Shown here piece by piece: positions 1-9,035 of a stretch of DNA of 64,000 nt. The position numbers were made by a program, and so were the translations under genes. Each line of letters starts with the position of its first letter. Positions within the stretch are counted from its first letter, which is position 1. Origin of the DNA: Alteromonadales bacterium alter-6D02 (lineage in GTDB: Bacteria; Pseudomonadota; Gammaproteobacteria; Enterobacterales; Psychrobiaceae); contig PIZK01000009.1 of assembly GCA_002835545.1 (NCBI GenBank), positions 43,568 through 107,567 of the forward strand. Direction: 5' to 3'. The notes beneath the pieces are model-generated. The model saw only the letters and a list, made by a program, of their open reading frames with translations, did not search any database and was not told the origin of the DNA.

Positions 1-1261
1 AGGCCTGACTTAGTTCACAGCCAATTGGCCCACCCCCTAAGACTAATAAACGCTTCGGACATTGTGTTAATTGCCATAAATTCTCTGAAGTCAGGTAGTT
101 GACAAGGTCGAGCCCTTCAATCGAAGGAATAGCTGGTCGAGCGCCTGTCGCGATAATTACATTGTTGGCCGTTAAACGTTGGTTGTTAATTTCAACGGTC
201 CACGGGTCGATGAGCTTTGCTTCTCCTTGAAGAACTTCAACACCGAGTTTAGTGTAGCGATCCACTGAATCATGAGGCTCGATAGCTTTAATTGCTTGAT
301 GGACCTTTGTCATTACTTTAGCGAAGTTAACCGTTGCTACTGAATCTTCAAAGCCTAAATTGCTAGATTCTTTTACGTCATGGGCAAATTTTGCTGCGCG
401 AATAAGCGCTTTGGATGGCACACAACCAGTATTTAAACAGTCGCCACCCATGGCATGTTTTTCAATTAAGGTCACTTTTGCTTTAACAGCACTCGCTATA
501 TAAGCACTCACTAAACCGCCTGCACCTGCACCGATAACGATTAAATTACGGTCGAAAGTCTCAGGCTTTTTAAATTGTCGATAGCGTTTACGCTGCTCAA
601 CACGATTTAAAATTGATTTAACAATTAATGGAAAGAGACCTATCAAGGTCAATGTCAATAATATCGATGGTGATATTAGCCCTGATAAGCTTTCAAGTTG
701 CGCTAGTTGGGTTCCTGCAAATACATATAAAACGGTCCCAGGTAACATACCTAACTGGCTAATGATAAAGTAACGCTTAATTGATAGCTGAGTTAGCCCC
801 ATAGTTAAGTTAACAATAAAAAATGGAAATAACGGGATAAGCCGCAGGCTTAATAGGTAATAACTTCCTTGCTTTTTCATGCCTTGGTTAATGACAGCAA
901 GTTGTCGCATAAATTTACGTTCTAGGTAGTCTCTAAATATAAATCGTGAACCTAAAAAAGCGATTGTTGCACCGATCGTGCTGGCGAATGAGACGAAAAA
1001 AACACCCCAATAAATGCCAAATAATGAACCTGCCAATAATGTAAGCAAAGCGGCGCCGGGAAGGGATAACCCCGTGATGACAATATAGCTGATGAAGAAT
1101 ATCACGCTAAACAATATTGGCTGGTTCTGTAACTGTTGACCAAGCCATTGATAGTTTGATTGGACAAAGTTGAGAGAAATATATTGCGGACCATTAAAAG
1201 TAAAAAATAGCACCACAAGGAGGCTAAAAGTGGCAATTAATCCGATTTTCGATTTGTTCAT
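1..1261 (-). CDS. TVP38/TMEM64 membrane domain fused to FAD-dependent disulfide oxidoreductase (3' end beyond window)
   Basis: Read on the minus strand from an ATG at 1261 to the window edge: 420 codons with no stop, so the C-terminus is missing. Residues about 1-230 are strongly hydrophobic and resemble the TVP38/TMEM64 (SNARE-associated, DedA-like) family. From about residue 236 a pyridine-nucleotide disulfide oxidoreductase begins, with an FAD-binding GAGAGG loop near 243 and the redox-active pair Cys275/Cys280 in a CLNTGCVPSKA motif, as in mercuric reductase and dihydrolipoamide dehydrogenase. The start of the NAD-binding domain (GGGPIGCE-like) is visible near the edge. A membrane-tethered electron-transfer enzyme is inferred; the substrate is unknown. 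It is divergent from the dcw cluster. Confidence 0.85.
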   Translation of the reverse strand, partial: MNKSKIGLIATFSLLVVLFFTFNGPQYISLNFVQSNYQWLGQQLQNQPILFSVIFFISYIVITGLSLPGAALLTLLAGSLFGIYWGVFFVSFASTIGATIAFLGSRFIFRDYLERKFMRQLAVINQGMKKQGSYYLLSLRLIPLFPFFIVNLTMGLTQLSIKRYFIISQLGMLPGTVLYVFAGTQLAQLESLSGLISPSILLTLTLIGLFPLIVKSILNRVEQRKRYRQFKKPETFDRNLIVIGAGAGGLVSAYIASAVKAKVTLIEKHAMGGDCLNTGCVPSKALIRAAKFAHDVKESSNLGFEDSVATVNFAKVMTKVHQAIKAIEPHDSVDRYTKLGVEVLQGEAKLIDPWTVEINNQRLTANNVIIATGARPAIPSIEGLDLVNYLTSENLWQLTQCPKRLLVLGGGPIGCELSQA

Positions 1262-1394
1262 ATTTTACTCGGTCTAAGTGTGTTGACTATAAGACAGTGA
1301 TAATAGGTAATAAATTTCAAAGGATATAATAACAAATTGAATTAAAAAGTAATTCTGTTATTTATCTCTCTTCGCTATAAACACGCCATTCATC

Positions 1395-1456
1395 TTGAGA
1401 ATATTTTTCCTAATGACTTTCACAGTAACATCAAGCTGTTGAAAAACTATTCTCAA
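1395..1456. repeat. Interrupted inverted repeat upstream of the mraZ promoter
   Basis: Arms TTGAGAATATTTTTC (1395-1409) and GAAAAACTATTCTCAA (1441-1456) are complementary except for one extra base, and are separated by 31 bases. The right arm ends 17 bases before the -35 element of the mraZ promoter. No T-run follows, so a protein-binding site or cruciform is as likely as a terminator. No function is established. Confidence 0.55.
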
Positions 1457-1473
1457 ATAGTCGTGAAAGCACC

Positions 1474-1502
1474 TTGACGATAGTTGACCTAAACCCTAGA
1501 AT
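1474..1502 (+). promoter_or_regulatory. Sigma70 promoter of the dcw cluster (Pmra)
   Basis: TTGACG at 1474-1479 and TAGAAT at 1497-1502 are separated by 17 bases, close to sigma70 consensus. The inferred transcription start, near 1509, lies just before the MraZ-type repeats. This is the same arrangement as the known E. coli mra promoter. Confidence 0.75.
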
Positions 1503-1510
1503 TACTTTTT

Positions 1511-1540
1511 GTGGCAGAAAGTGTCACAAAGTGGATCTTA
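1511..1540 (+). promoter_or_regulatory. Three MraZ-type direct repeats
   Basis: Three consecutive 10-base units begin with GTGGC, GTGTC and GTGGA (1511, 1521, 1531). The 10-base period and GTGG-like core match the operator bound by MraZ upstream of its own gene in enterobacteria (TGGG-type repeats, one per helical turn). Their place between promoter and start codon fits autorepression of the cluster. Confidence 0.7.
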
Positions 1541-1567
1541 AGGATTAACTAGGGAACTTTATATCGT

Positions 1568-2026
1568 ATGTTACGTGGCACGGCTGCTATCAACCTCGAC
1601 GCAAAAGGTCGCTTTACGATGCCTACGGGCTATCGTGATTTAGTGACGGTGGAAGGTGAAAGTAAGTTAGTGGTTACAATCGATATAAGTCGCAGTTGTT
1701 TAATGCTTTATCCACTCGAACAGTGGCAAGTTATTGAACGCAAGCTGATGGGGCTTTCCGACTTTGATGCCGGAGAAGCTGCAATTAAACGCCTTATTTT
1801 AGGTAACGCGAATGATTGTGATATGGATAAAAACGGCCGAGTGTTATTACCGGCACCATTACGTCAACATGCGGGATTAGAAAAAAAATTAATGTTAATT
1901 GGTCACGTAAACAAATTTGAATTGTGGGATGAATCGCAGTGGCTCGCGCAACGAGAAGCTGACTTAGCGTTAGCTCGAGCAACGGATTTCAGTTCATCAA
2001 CTCGCTTAAAGGAATTGGCTCTTTAA
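1568..2026 (+). CDS. mraZ: Transcriptional regulator MraZ
   Basis: This 152-residue protein has two SpoVT-AbrB-like halves, each with the family signature: DAKGRFTMP near residue 11 and DKNGRVLLP near residue 87. MraZ forms a ring that binds DNA and represses the dcw operon from repeats upstream of its own gene; such repeats are present at 1511-1540. It is the first gene of the cluster, three bases before rsmH. Length matches the E. coli protein. The ATG at 1568 follows AGGGA at 1551 at somewhat long spacing. Confidence 0.96.
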   Translation: MLRGTAAINLDAKGRFTMPTGYRDLVTVEGESKLVVTIDISRSCLMLYPLEQWQVIERKLMGLSDFDAGEAAIKRLILGNANDCDMDKNGRVLLPAPLRQHAGLEKKLMLIGHVNKFELWDESQWLAQREADLALARATDFSSSTRLKELAL

Positions 2027-2029
2027 ATT

Positions 2030-2968
2030 ATGACTCAACAATTTTCTCATATCACAGTGCTATTAGATGAAGCACTTGAAGGGTTATCTTTGCAACCTGA
2101 TGGCGTGTATATCGATGCTACTTTTGGCCGTGGTGGTCATTCTCGCAAGTTATTATCGCAACTGGGTGAAAATGGTCGTTTGTACGCTATCGACCGTGAC
2201 CCAACAGCCATTGCTGTAGCAAAAGAATTAGAACAAGAAGATACTCGCTTTAAAATTATCCCTGGGCCATTTTCTGGTTTAGCTAATTATGTCGAGGAAC
2301 TGGGGCTAACAGGACAAATCGACGGTGTGTTGATGGATCTCGGGGTGTCTTCACCGCAACTGGATGATGCTGAACGTGGTTTTAGCTTCATGCGAGAAGG
2401 GCCGTTAGACATGCGAATGGACCCTACGTCGGGTCGTAGTGCTGCCGAGTGGATTGCTCAAGCAGAAGTTGACGAATTAAGTTGGGTATTTAAAAATTTT
2501 GGTGAAGAAAACTGGGCGGTTCACATCGCCCGCGCCATTGTTAAAGACCGTGCTGAGACGCCTTTTGAAACAACTAAGCAGTTAGCTGATTTTATTGCAC
2601 GTGTTGTACCTGTTAAAGATAAAAATAAGCATCCAGCTACTCGTGTATTTCAGGCGATTAGAATTTATATCAACAGTGAGCTTGAAGAAGTTGAGCAGGC
2701 ATTATTGGCCTCTATTGATGTACTGAAATCAGGTGGTCGATTATCGGTTATTAGTTTCCATTCACTTGAGGATCGCATTGTTAAGCGTTTTATTCGTAAA
2801 CAATCTAAAGGTGAAGAGGTGCCATTTGGCTTACCGGTTACCGAAGAGGAATTGAATAAGTCACGCACTTATAAAGCTATAGGTAAAGCGATTAAGCCCT
2901 CTAAAGCTGAAATAGAACAAAATCCACGTTCCCGAAGTTCGGTGTTAAGAATCGCTCAGCGATTATAG
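2030..2968 (+). CDS. rsmH: 16S rRNA (cytosine(1402)-N(4))-methyltransferase RsmH
   Basis: This 312-residue cytoplasmic enzyme of the MraW family uses S-adenosylmethionine to N4-methylate C1402 in the decoding centre of 16S rRNA. The SAM-binding motif [10 protein letters not shown] begins at residue 29; [10 protein letters not shown] and the C-terminal SFHSLEDR segment are also characteristic. Full length for the family. It starts three bases after mraZ and ends eight bases before ftsL, so it is co-transcribed with both. Confidence 0.97.
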   Translation: MTQQFSHITVLLDEALEGLSLQPDGVYIDATFGRGGHSRKLLSQLGENGRLYAIDRDPTAIAVAKELEQEDTRFKIIPGPFSGLANYVEELGLTGQIDGVLMDLGVSSPQLDDAERGFSFMREGPLDMRMDPTSGRSAAEWIAQAEVDELSWVFKNFGEENWAVHIARAIVKDRAETPFETTKQLADFIARVVPVKDKNKHPATRVFQAIRIYINSELEEVEQALLASIDVLKSGGRLSVISFHSLEDRIVKRFIRKQSKGEEVPFGLPVTEEELNKSRTYKAIGKAIKPSKAEIEQNPRSRSSVLRIAQRL

Positions 2969-2976
2969 AGGATGCG

Positions 2977-3294
2977 ATGAGCGAACCACGGCAAATAAAT
3001 TTAAGCAAGGTGATATGGAGTGACTTAATGTCCCACTTCTGGCTAGTACTATTAGTACTAGCCGTCTTGTTTTCAGCCCTAGCCGTTGTTTATAGCGCTC
3101 ATCAAAACAGAATGTTGATTGGCCACTGGGAAGAGCTTCATCAACAACGAGATCAATTAAAGCTTGAAGCTAGGCATCTATTGCTTGAAGAGATGGCGTT
3201 AGCTGAACATAGCAGGATTGAGCAACTAGCCATGGATAAGCTGGGTATGAATCGACCTAAAACTGAAAAAGAAATAGCGGTGCACTCACAATGA
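2977..3294 (+). CDS. ftsL: Cell division protein FtsL
   Basis: A 105-residue bitopic inner-membrane protein: short cytoplasmic N-terminus, one transmembrane segment at about residues 20-40, then a periplasmic heptad-rich helix (about 45-85). FtsL joins FtsB and FtsQ and signals to FtsWI to start septal peptidoglycan synthesis. A good ribosome binding site (AGAGGAT) precedes the ATG. Its stop codon overlaps the ftsI start in an ATGA, which suggests translational coupling. Identification leans on topology and position because FtsL diverges quickly. Confidence 0.93.
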   Translation: MSEPRQINLSKVIWSDLMSHFWLVLLVLAVLFSALAVVYSAHQNRMLIGHWEELHQQRDQLKLEARHLLLEEMALAEHSRIEQLAMDKLGMNRPKTEKEIAVHSQ

Positions 3295-5057
3295 GTAAAC
3301 AAGCGAAAGTAAATAAAAAACCAAAGGTTATAACCTGGCGACTTTACCTTGTCGTTGTGGTGATCATTGCTGTTTTTGTTGCTATTGCCTCTCGCGCTGC
3401 TTTCTTACAAGTGATTGAATCTGAAAATCTTAAAAATCAGGGTGACAGGCGCTCCGAGCGTACTATTGTGTCACAGTCGCATCGAGGCAACATTGTTGAC
3501 CGACACGGTACGGCTTTGGCTGTGAGTGTGCCGGTTCAGATTGTATGGAGTGACCCTAAGATTGTTCATGAGAAAAATGGTTTGGTTGATAAAAGGCGTT
3601 GGCAGGCATTAGCTGATGTACTTGATCGTCCGGTGGAAAAGTTGTTATCTGCTGTTAAAAATCCTAACCGTCGTTTTGTTTACCTTAAAAGACAAGTGTC
3701 TCCTGCTCAGGCTGATTATATTAAACAATTGAAGATTCCCGGTATTTTTCTCAAGCCGTCATCGCGTCGCTACTATCCGACAGGTGAAATTACAGCTCAT
3801 GTGGTCGGATACACAAATATCGACGATGAAGGAAAAAACGGCATCGAACGTAGCTTTGATGAGTGGCTCACAGGGGAGCCAACCAAGCGGAAAGTTCGTA
3901 AATCACGTGATGGAATGGTCGTTGAACGCCTTAGTACAGTGGAAGAGGGCGAGCATGCTAATGATGTGGTGATCAGTATCGATCAACGTATTCAAGCAAT
4001 TGCTTATAAAGAGTTAAAAACGGCAACAGAATATCATCGCGCCACTTCGGGTTCAGTGGTGGTGCTGGATGTTAAAACGGGTGAAATACTGGCGATGGTT
4101 AACACTCCATCGTATAACCCAAATAATCGCCGCACCATGAACGCGTATAAATTACGTAATCGAGCCATCACTGATACCTTTGAACCGGGTTCGACGATCA
4201 AGCCGTTGGCGGCAATGACAGCGCTAGATTTTGGTGAATACAAAGTGGATTCTATGATCAATACTAGCCCTGGCTGGTATCGTCTTGGAGCAAATCGTAT
4301 TCGTGACCCAAGAAATCTCGGTAAAGTCGATATAGCGACAATTATTGCAAAATCGTCTAACGTGGGTATCAGTAAACTTGCCTTGTCGGTCCCTAAAGAA
4401 CAATTCTTAACTAGCTTCTATGCAATGGGTTTTGGCTCACATACAAACGTGACTTTGCCAGTGGAAAGTCCGGGAGTATTACGTGAGCGTCGCCGTTGGT
4501 CTGATTTTGAGCTAGCAACCTTATCTTTTGGCTATGGTATGGCAGTTACACCATTACAATTAGCGCGAGCTTATTCCGTGATTGCCAATGACGGGAAATT
4601 AAACCCTATTTCAATCTTAAAGCTTGATAAAGCGCCGCAAGGCGAGCAAGTGGTTTCGCCTGAAATCGCTCAAGCAATGTTACAAATGATGGAAGGGGTA
4701 ACCAAAGCAGGTGGGACAGCGCTTAAGGCGCGTATTGGTGGTTATCGCGTCGCAGGTAAAACGGGCACCGCGCGTAAAGCCGTTGCTGGTGGTTATGGTG
4801 ATGATTATGTTGTGTCTTTTGCCGGTATTGCACCGATAGATAATCCACGCTTAGTAACTATTGTGATTATTAATGAGCCCAAAGGTGATAAATATTATGG
4901 TGGTGATGTGGCAGCGCCTGTGTTCGCCAAGGTCACTACGGGTGCATTGCAGTTGCTTAATGTCGCACCAAGTAAAACCGTTACAGTACCAATGAAATTA
5001 GCAAGGTTAAGTAGCCCTGAACACAGAAGTATTGAAGGGAGACTTTATGAACAATAA
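3291..5057 (+). CDS. ftsI: Peptidoglycan D,D-transpeptidase FtsI (PBP3)
   Basis: A 588-residue class B penicillin-binding protein that crosslinks septal peptidoglycan. It has an N-terminal transmembrane anchor (about 17-38), a PBP dimerisation domain, and a transpeptidase domain with all three active-site motifs: STIK with nucleophile Ser301, SSN at 355-357 and KTG at 490-492. Spacing matches E. coli PBP3. It overlaps ftsL by four bases, and the 3' end overlaps the start of murE. It works with FtsW, encoded at 10351. Confidence 0.97.
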   Translation: MSKQAKVNKKPKVITWRLYLVVVVIIAVFVAIASRAAFLQVIESENLKNQGDRRSERTIVSQSHRGNIVDRHGTALAVSVPVQIVWSDPKIVHEKNGLVDKRRWQALADVLDRPVEKLLSAVKNPNRRFVYLKRQVSPAQADYIKQLKIPGIFLKPSSRRYYPTGEITAHVVGYTNIDDEGKNGIERSFDEWLTGEPTKRKVRKSRDGMVVERLSTVEEGEHANDVVISIDQRIQAIAYKELKTATEYHRATSGSVVVLDVKTGEILAMVNTPSYNPNNRRTMNAYKLRNRAITDTFEPGSTIKPLAAMTALDFGEYKVDSMINTSPGWYRLGANRIRDPRNLGKVDIATIIAKSSNVGISKLALSVPKEQFLTSFYAMGFGSHTNVTLPVESPGVLRERRRWSDFELATLSFGYGMAVTPLQLARAYSVIANDGKLNPISILKLDKAPQGEQVVSPEIAQAMLQMMEGVTKAGGTALKARIGGYRVAGKTGTARKAVAGGYGDDYVVSFAGIAPIDNPRLVTIVIINEPKGDKYYGGDVAAPVFAKVTTGALQLLNVAPSKTVTVPMKLARLSSPEHRSIEGRLYEQ

Positions 5058-6558
5058 ATCATTAATTAATTTATTAGCGCTCGACACCGTAACAAACTAT
5101 GCCGCAGAGCTTAATGGTATCAGTGTTAATGCGATTACTTTAGATTCGCGCCAAGTATCCGCTGGAAGCTTATTTGTCGCCCTTAATGGTGCACAAACTG
5201 ACGGCCGCTTATATATTGATAAAGCAATAGATTTAGGAGCTAGTGCTGTCTTAAGTGAAGCTCAAAGTGATGATAACAAAGACGCTGAAATCATTAATAT
5301 TAGCTACCGCGAGGGGATTGCGATAATTCATGTGACGCACTTAAGTCATCTATTATCAGAGATTGCTAGTCGCTTTTATGATCACCCTCAGCGTCAATTA
5401 AAGCTAATTGGGGTTACTGGAACCAATGGTAAAACGACTGTCACGCAATTGATTAGCCAGTGGTTAGAGTTATTGGGTCATAAACCTTATAGCATGGGCA
5501 CATTAGGGAATGGCTTTAATGGCCACTTAGCTGATAGCCCGAATACGACACTAAACCCTATCGACTTAATCGCTCATTTGGCTAGCGCTCGAGATGGTGG
5601 TGCCGATTATGTGGTCATGGAAGTCTCTTCACATGGTTTAGAGCTTGGCCGTGTCAGTGCGCTACATTTTGATGCCACAGCATTTACCAATTTAACACAA
5701 GACCACCTAGATTTTCATGGTGACATGGCCAGTTATGCCAAAGCTAAGCAACAATTATTCTCGGCGAACTATACCGATAAAGCAGCGCTTAATGCCAATG
5801 AAACCATTGTAACTGAGTGGCTGGCACAGTGGGATAATGCGGTTGAACTGAGCTTGTTTAATCAAGGACAAACAGATCAAAGTAGTTACTTAGAAGCGAC
5901 AAACGTGGTTTATTCTAATCACGGTATTAAAGCTGACATTCAATCGAGTTTTGGTCAAGGGCAATTAAATAGTCAATTATTAGGGGCGTTTAACCTTGAT
6001 AATTTATTAACTGCGTTGAATGTTTTATGTTTGTTAGAGTTTTCGTTAGATAAGCTTTTAGTGATTGCTCCTAAGCTGTCGGCAGTTGCTGGGAGAATGG
6101 AGGTATTCCATCAAGCGAAATCACCAAGTGTCGTGGTTGATTATGCACACACACCAGACGCCTTAGAAAAAGCATTACTAGCTTTGCGCGTTCATTGCCA
6201 AGGTCAACTTGTTGTCGTGTTTGGTTGTGGAGGTGATCGCGATCAAACTAAGCGACCTTTGATGGCCAGGGCGGCAGAGCAGTATGCCGACAAGGTTTAT
6301 ATTACTCAAGATAACTCTCGCTCTGAATCCCCTGAAATTATTTTTTCTCATGTGTTGGCTGGCATTCAGCAACGCGATGCTATTGTCGTTGAATACGACC
6401 GAGTTAGGGCGGTATCACAAGCGGTTCATGCTGCTGGTAGTGAAGATATCGTACTACTTGCGGGTAAAGGGCATGAAGATTATCAGTTAATAAATGGCCA
6501 GCGCATCAGCTATGATGAGCGAGCGTTAGCTAATGAATTAGTAAAGGCATATATATGA
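5047..6558 (+). CDS. murE: UDP-MurNAc-L-alanyl-D-glutamate--2,6-diaminopimelate ligase MurE
   Basis: This 503-residue cytoplasmic ATP-dependent ligase adds the third residue, expected to be meso-diaminopimelate, to the peptidoglycan precursor. It has an N-terminal UDP-sugar domain, a P-loop GVTGTNGKTT starting near residue 122, a central ATPase and a C-terminal ligase domain. I chose the ATG at 5047 because AGGGAG lies 5-10 bases upstream; a TTG at 5032 is possible but poorly placed. The substrate-selecting loop reads D422-N-S-R425 where DAP ligases normally have DNPR, so the proline is replaced while Asn and Arg are kept. It overlaps ftsI by 11 bases and murF by 4. Confidence 0.95.
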   Translation: MNNKSLINLLALDTVTNYAAELNGISVNAITLDSRQVSAGSLFVALNGAQTDGRLYIDKAIDLGASAVLSEAQSDDNKDAEIINISYREGIAIIHVTHLSHLLSEIASRFYDHPQRQLKLIGVTGTNGKTTVTQLISQWLELLGHKPYSMGTLGNGFNGHLADSPNTTLNPIDLIAHLASARDGGADYVVMEVSSHGLELGRVSALHFDATAFTNLTQDHLDFHGDMASYAKAKQQLFSANYTDKAALNANETIVTEWLAQWDNAVELSLFNQGQTDQSSYLEATNVVYSNHGIKADIQSSFGQGQLNSQLLGAFNLDNLLTALNVLCLLEFSLDKLLVIAPKLSAVAGRMEVFHQAKSPSVVVDYAHTPDALEKALLALRVHCQGQLVVVFGCGGDRDQTKRPLMARAAEQYADKVYITQDNSRSESPEIIFSHVLAGIQQRDAIVVEYDRVRAVSQAVHAAGSEDIVLLAGKGHEDYQLINGQRISYDERALANELVKAYI

Positions 6559-7949
6559 TCCCGGTTAAGCTATCGTACATAGCAGAAACATTAGGATGGC
6601 AACACTTTGGCGAGGATGTTGAGATCACGCAGGTGACTACCGACTCGCGCCAAGTTAAATCAGGCGATTGTTTTATTGCATTATATGGTGACAACTTTGA
6701 TGCTCACCAGTTTATCGACCAAGTGGTCACTCAAGGCGCTGGTGCGCTCATTGTCAGTCAGCAACAACAGGTTGATGTGCCGCAATTAGTGGTTGAGGAT
6801 ACCCGTGTTGCACTGGGCCAATTAGCAAAACTTGTTTGTCAGCTAAGCAGTGCTAAGAAAATCGCAATTACTGGCAGTTGCGGTAAAACTACGGTTAAAG
6901 AGATGTTGTTTTCCATTTTAAGTTGCCGTGGCAAAGTGTTAGCGACTGCGGGAAACTTTAATAATGACATTGGTGCGCCTTTGACATTATTAAGACTTAC
7001 AGGTGATGAACAATATGCAGTGATTGAATTAGGCGCTAATCACATCGGGGAAATAGATTACACCAGTAGTTTAGTTGAACCTGATGTCGCAATGATAACA
7101 AACATTGGTGCTGCCCACTTAGAAGGCTTTGGGGGTATTGAAGGCGTCGTGATTGCGAAGAGTGAAATTTATAATCATCTAGCGAGCGATGGCACGGCAA
7201 TTTTTGATTTTTCTAGTGATTACGCCAAGGGCTGGCTATTAGCTAATCAACAGCGTAAAATCTCGCGCTTTTTAGGGGAAGAACCAGATGCGTCTCTTGA
7301 AGACGATGTGTTCTACCCAAGTGATGTTTTATTAGATACACAAGGAAAGGCTAGTTTTACTTTACATGCACTGGGGCAACAGCAACGGATTTCTTTAGCG
7401 TTACCTGGCATTCATAATGTGTCAAATGCACTGGCCTCGGCCGCTGCTGCGATAGCTGTAGGTGCTAGCTTAGCTGATATTGCTCTTGGGTTGGCTAATA
7501 TGAGGGAAGTCGGTGGTCGATTAAATGTATTGAAGGTTAATCCATTATTGACCGTTATTGATGATACTTATAATGCTAATGCAACATCAATAACTGCTGC
7601 GATACAATTACTTGGTAGTTATCAAGGCTATCGCATCTTAGTGTTAGGTGAAATGGGAGAGTTAGGTGAGTATGCGGTTGCTTCTCATCAGTCATTAGGC
7701 CCAGTTATAGAGCAACATAATATCGATCTGTTGCTAACGTTTGGTGAGTTAAGCCAACACTACGGCACAGATTATAGTGGTGAACATCATCATTTTACAG
7801 ATAAACAAGCGTTAGATAGCGCTGTTGCCGAAAAAATAAAACAACATAATAACGATAATATTACGCTTCTGGCTAAAGGGTCGAGAAGTACAAAAATGGA
7901 AAGTGTAGTGCAATTTATTTCAAGTCAATTTTCAGAAGGTGAGTGCTAA
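6555..7949 (+). CDS. murF: UDP-MurNAc-tripeptide--D-alanyl-D-alanine ligase MurF
   Basis: A 464-residue Mur ligase that joins D-Ala-D-Ala to the UDP-MurNAc tripeptide, finishing the cytoplasmic pentapeptide precursor. The P-loop TGSCGKTT lies at about residues 106-113. The middle domain has [10 protein letters not shown], and the C-terminal domain begins around the [10 protein letters not shown] motif typical of MurF. Its start overlaps the murE stop in an ATGA and its stop overlaps the mraY start, so all three are likely translationally coupled. It consumes the product of Ddl (14168). Confidence 0.96.
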   Translation: MIPVKLSYIAETLGWQHFGEDVEITQVTTDSRQVKSGDCFIALYGDNFDAHQFIDQVVTQGAGALIVSQQQQVDVPQLVVEDTRVALGQLAKLVCQLSSAKKIAITGSCGKTTVKEMLFSILSCRGKVLATAGNFNNDIGAPLTLLRLTGDEQYAVIELGANHIGEIDYTSSLVEPDVAMITNIGAAHLEGFGGIEGVVIAKSEIYNHLASDGTAIFDFSSDYAKGWLLANQQRKISRFLGEEPDASLEDDVFYPSDVLLDTQGKASFTLHALGQQQRISLALPGIHNVSNALASAAAAIAVGASLADIALGLANMREVGGRLNVLKVNPLLTVIDDTYNANATSITAAIQLLGSYQGYRILVLGEMGELGEYAVASHQSLGPVIEQHNIDLLLTFGELSQHYGTDYSGEHHHFTDKQALDSAVAEKIKQHNNDNITLLAKGSRSTKMESVVQFISSQFSEGEC

Positions 7950-9031
7950 TGTTAGTGTGGTTAGCTGAGTTTCTCACTCAATACATTTCTGGGTTTAATA
8001 TATTCTCATATTTAACTTTTCGCAGCATTTTGGCAGCCTTAACCGCGTTAATGTTCTCGCTATGGGCAGGCCCTAAGCTTATTCGATATCTACAAAACAT
8101 GCAGATTGGTCAAACAGTTCGCGATGATGGCCCTCAATCACACTTGAGTAAATCAGGTACCCCAACTATGGGCGGTATCCTTATTTTAGGTGCCATCGCA
8201 TTAAGTACGCTACTGTGGGCAGATTTAAGTAACCATTACGTATTAATAGTGCTTTTTGTTTTGCTTGGTTTTGGTGCCGTTGGCTTTGTTGACGATTACC
8301 GTAAGGTGATCCGTAAAGATTCTGACGGCCTAATTGCGCGTTGGAAGTATTTCTGGCAATCAGCAATCGCTTTATTTGTGGCTTTCTTTTTGTATTTTAA
8401 TACCTCACAACCCGAAGAAACCATGCTGGTTGTGCCGTTTTTTAAAGATGTGTTACCGCAATTAGGCTTGATGTATATCGCTTTAGTTTACTTCACCTTA
8501 GTGGGGGCGAGTAACGCGGTCAATCTCACCGATGGCTTAGATGGTTTAGCAATTGTACCAACAATTATGGTTGCTGGTGCACTAGGGTTAATTGCTTATA
8601 TTACGGGTAATGTTAATTTCTCAGCTTACTTAAACCTACCTCATTTACCTCTAGCGAGTGAATTAACCGTATTTTGTTTAGCGATTTTCGGTGCAGGCTT
8701 AGGCTTTTTATGGTTTAACACGTACCCAGCACAAGTATTCATGGGCGATGTTGGTTCGTTAGCTTTAGGTGCTTGTTTAGGTATTGTGGCTGTATTAGTA
8801 CGCCAGGAAATTTTATTAGTGATCATGGGTGGCGTCTTTGTAATGGAGACGTTATCAGTGATCTTGCAAGTGGGTAGTTATAAATTACGTGGTCAACGTA
8901 TTTTCAGAATGGCCCCAATTCATCACCACTATGAGCTAAAAGGCTGGCCTGAACCACGTGTGATTGTACGCTTTTGGATTATCTCGTTAGTATTAGTGCT
9001 TGTCGGCTTAGCAACGCTGAAAATTAGGTAA
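7949..9031 (+). CDS. mraY: Phospho-N-acetylmuramoyl-pentapeptide-transferase MraY
   Basis: A 360-residue polytopic inner-membrane enzyme that transfers phospho-MurNAc-pentapeptide to undecaprenyl phosphate, forming lipid I. The start at 7949 gives MLVWLAEFL, the exact E. coli-like N-terminus and length; a GTG two codons upstream is less likely. Family motifs are present: [18 protein letters not shown] near residue 50, the FVDDYRK aspartates, [10 protein letters not shown], and the histidine cluster APIHHHYEL near 325. About ten hydrophobic segments are visible. The start codon overlaps the murF stop (TAATG). Confidence 0.97.
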   Translation: MLVWLAEFLTQYISGFNIFSYLTFRSILAALTALMFSLWAGPKLIRYLQNMQIGQTVRDDGPQSHLSKSGTPTMGGILILGAIALSTLLWADLSNHYVLIVLFVLLGFGAVGFVDDYRKVIRKDSDGLIARWKYFWQSAIALFVAFFLYFNTSQPEETMLVVPFFKDVLPQLGLMYIALVYFTLVGASNAVNLTDGLDGLAIVPTIMVAGALGLIAYITGNVNFSAYLNLPHLPLASELTVFCLAIFGAGLGFLWFNTYPAQVFMGDVGSLALGACLGIVAVLVRQEILLVIMGGVFVMETLSVILQVGSYKLRGQRIFRMAPIHHHYELKGWPEPRVIVRFWIISLVLVLVGLATLKIR

Positions 9032-9035
9032 TTAA

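Larger units (their letters stand above)
1262..1567. other. Divergent intergenic region upstream of the dcw cluster
   Basis: This 306-base AT-rich stretch separates the oxidoreductase gene (minus) from mraZ (plus). It holds an imperfect inverted repeat (1395-1409 with 1441-1456), a shorter nested pair CTTTCAC/GTGAAAG (1417-1423 with 1463-1469), a sigma70-type promoter (1474-1502) and three MraZ-type direct repeats (1511-1540). I see no gene in it. Confidence 0.7.

Noticed and set aside
5032..5046. TTG at 5032 as the murE start
   Set aside because: The ATG at 5047 has AGGGAG at good spacing and gives the usual N-terminus; the TTG has no suitable site upstream.
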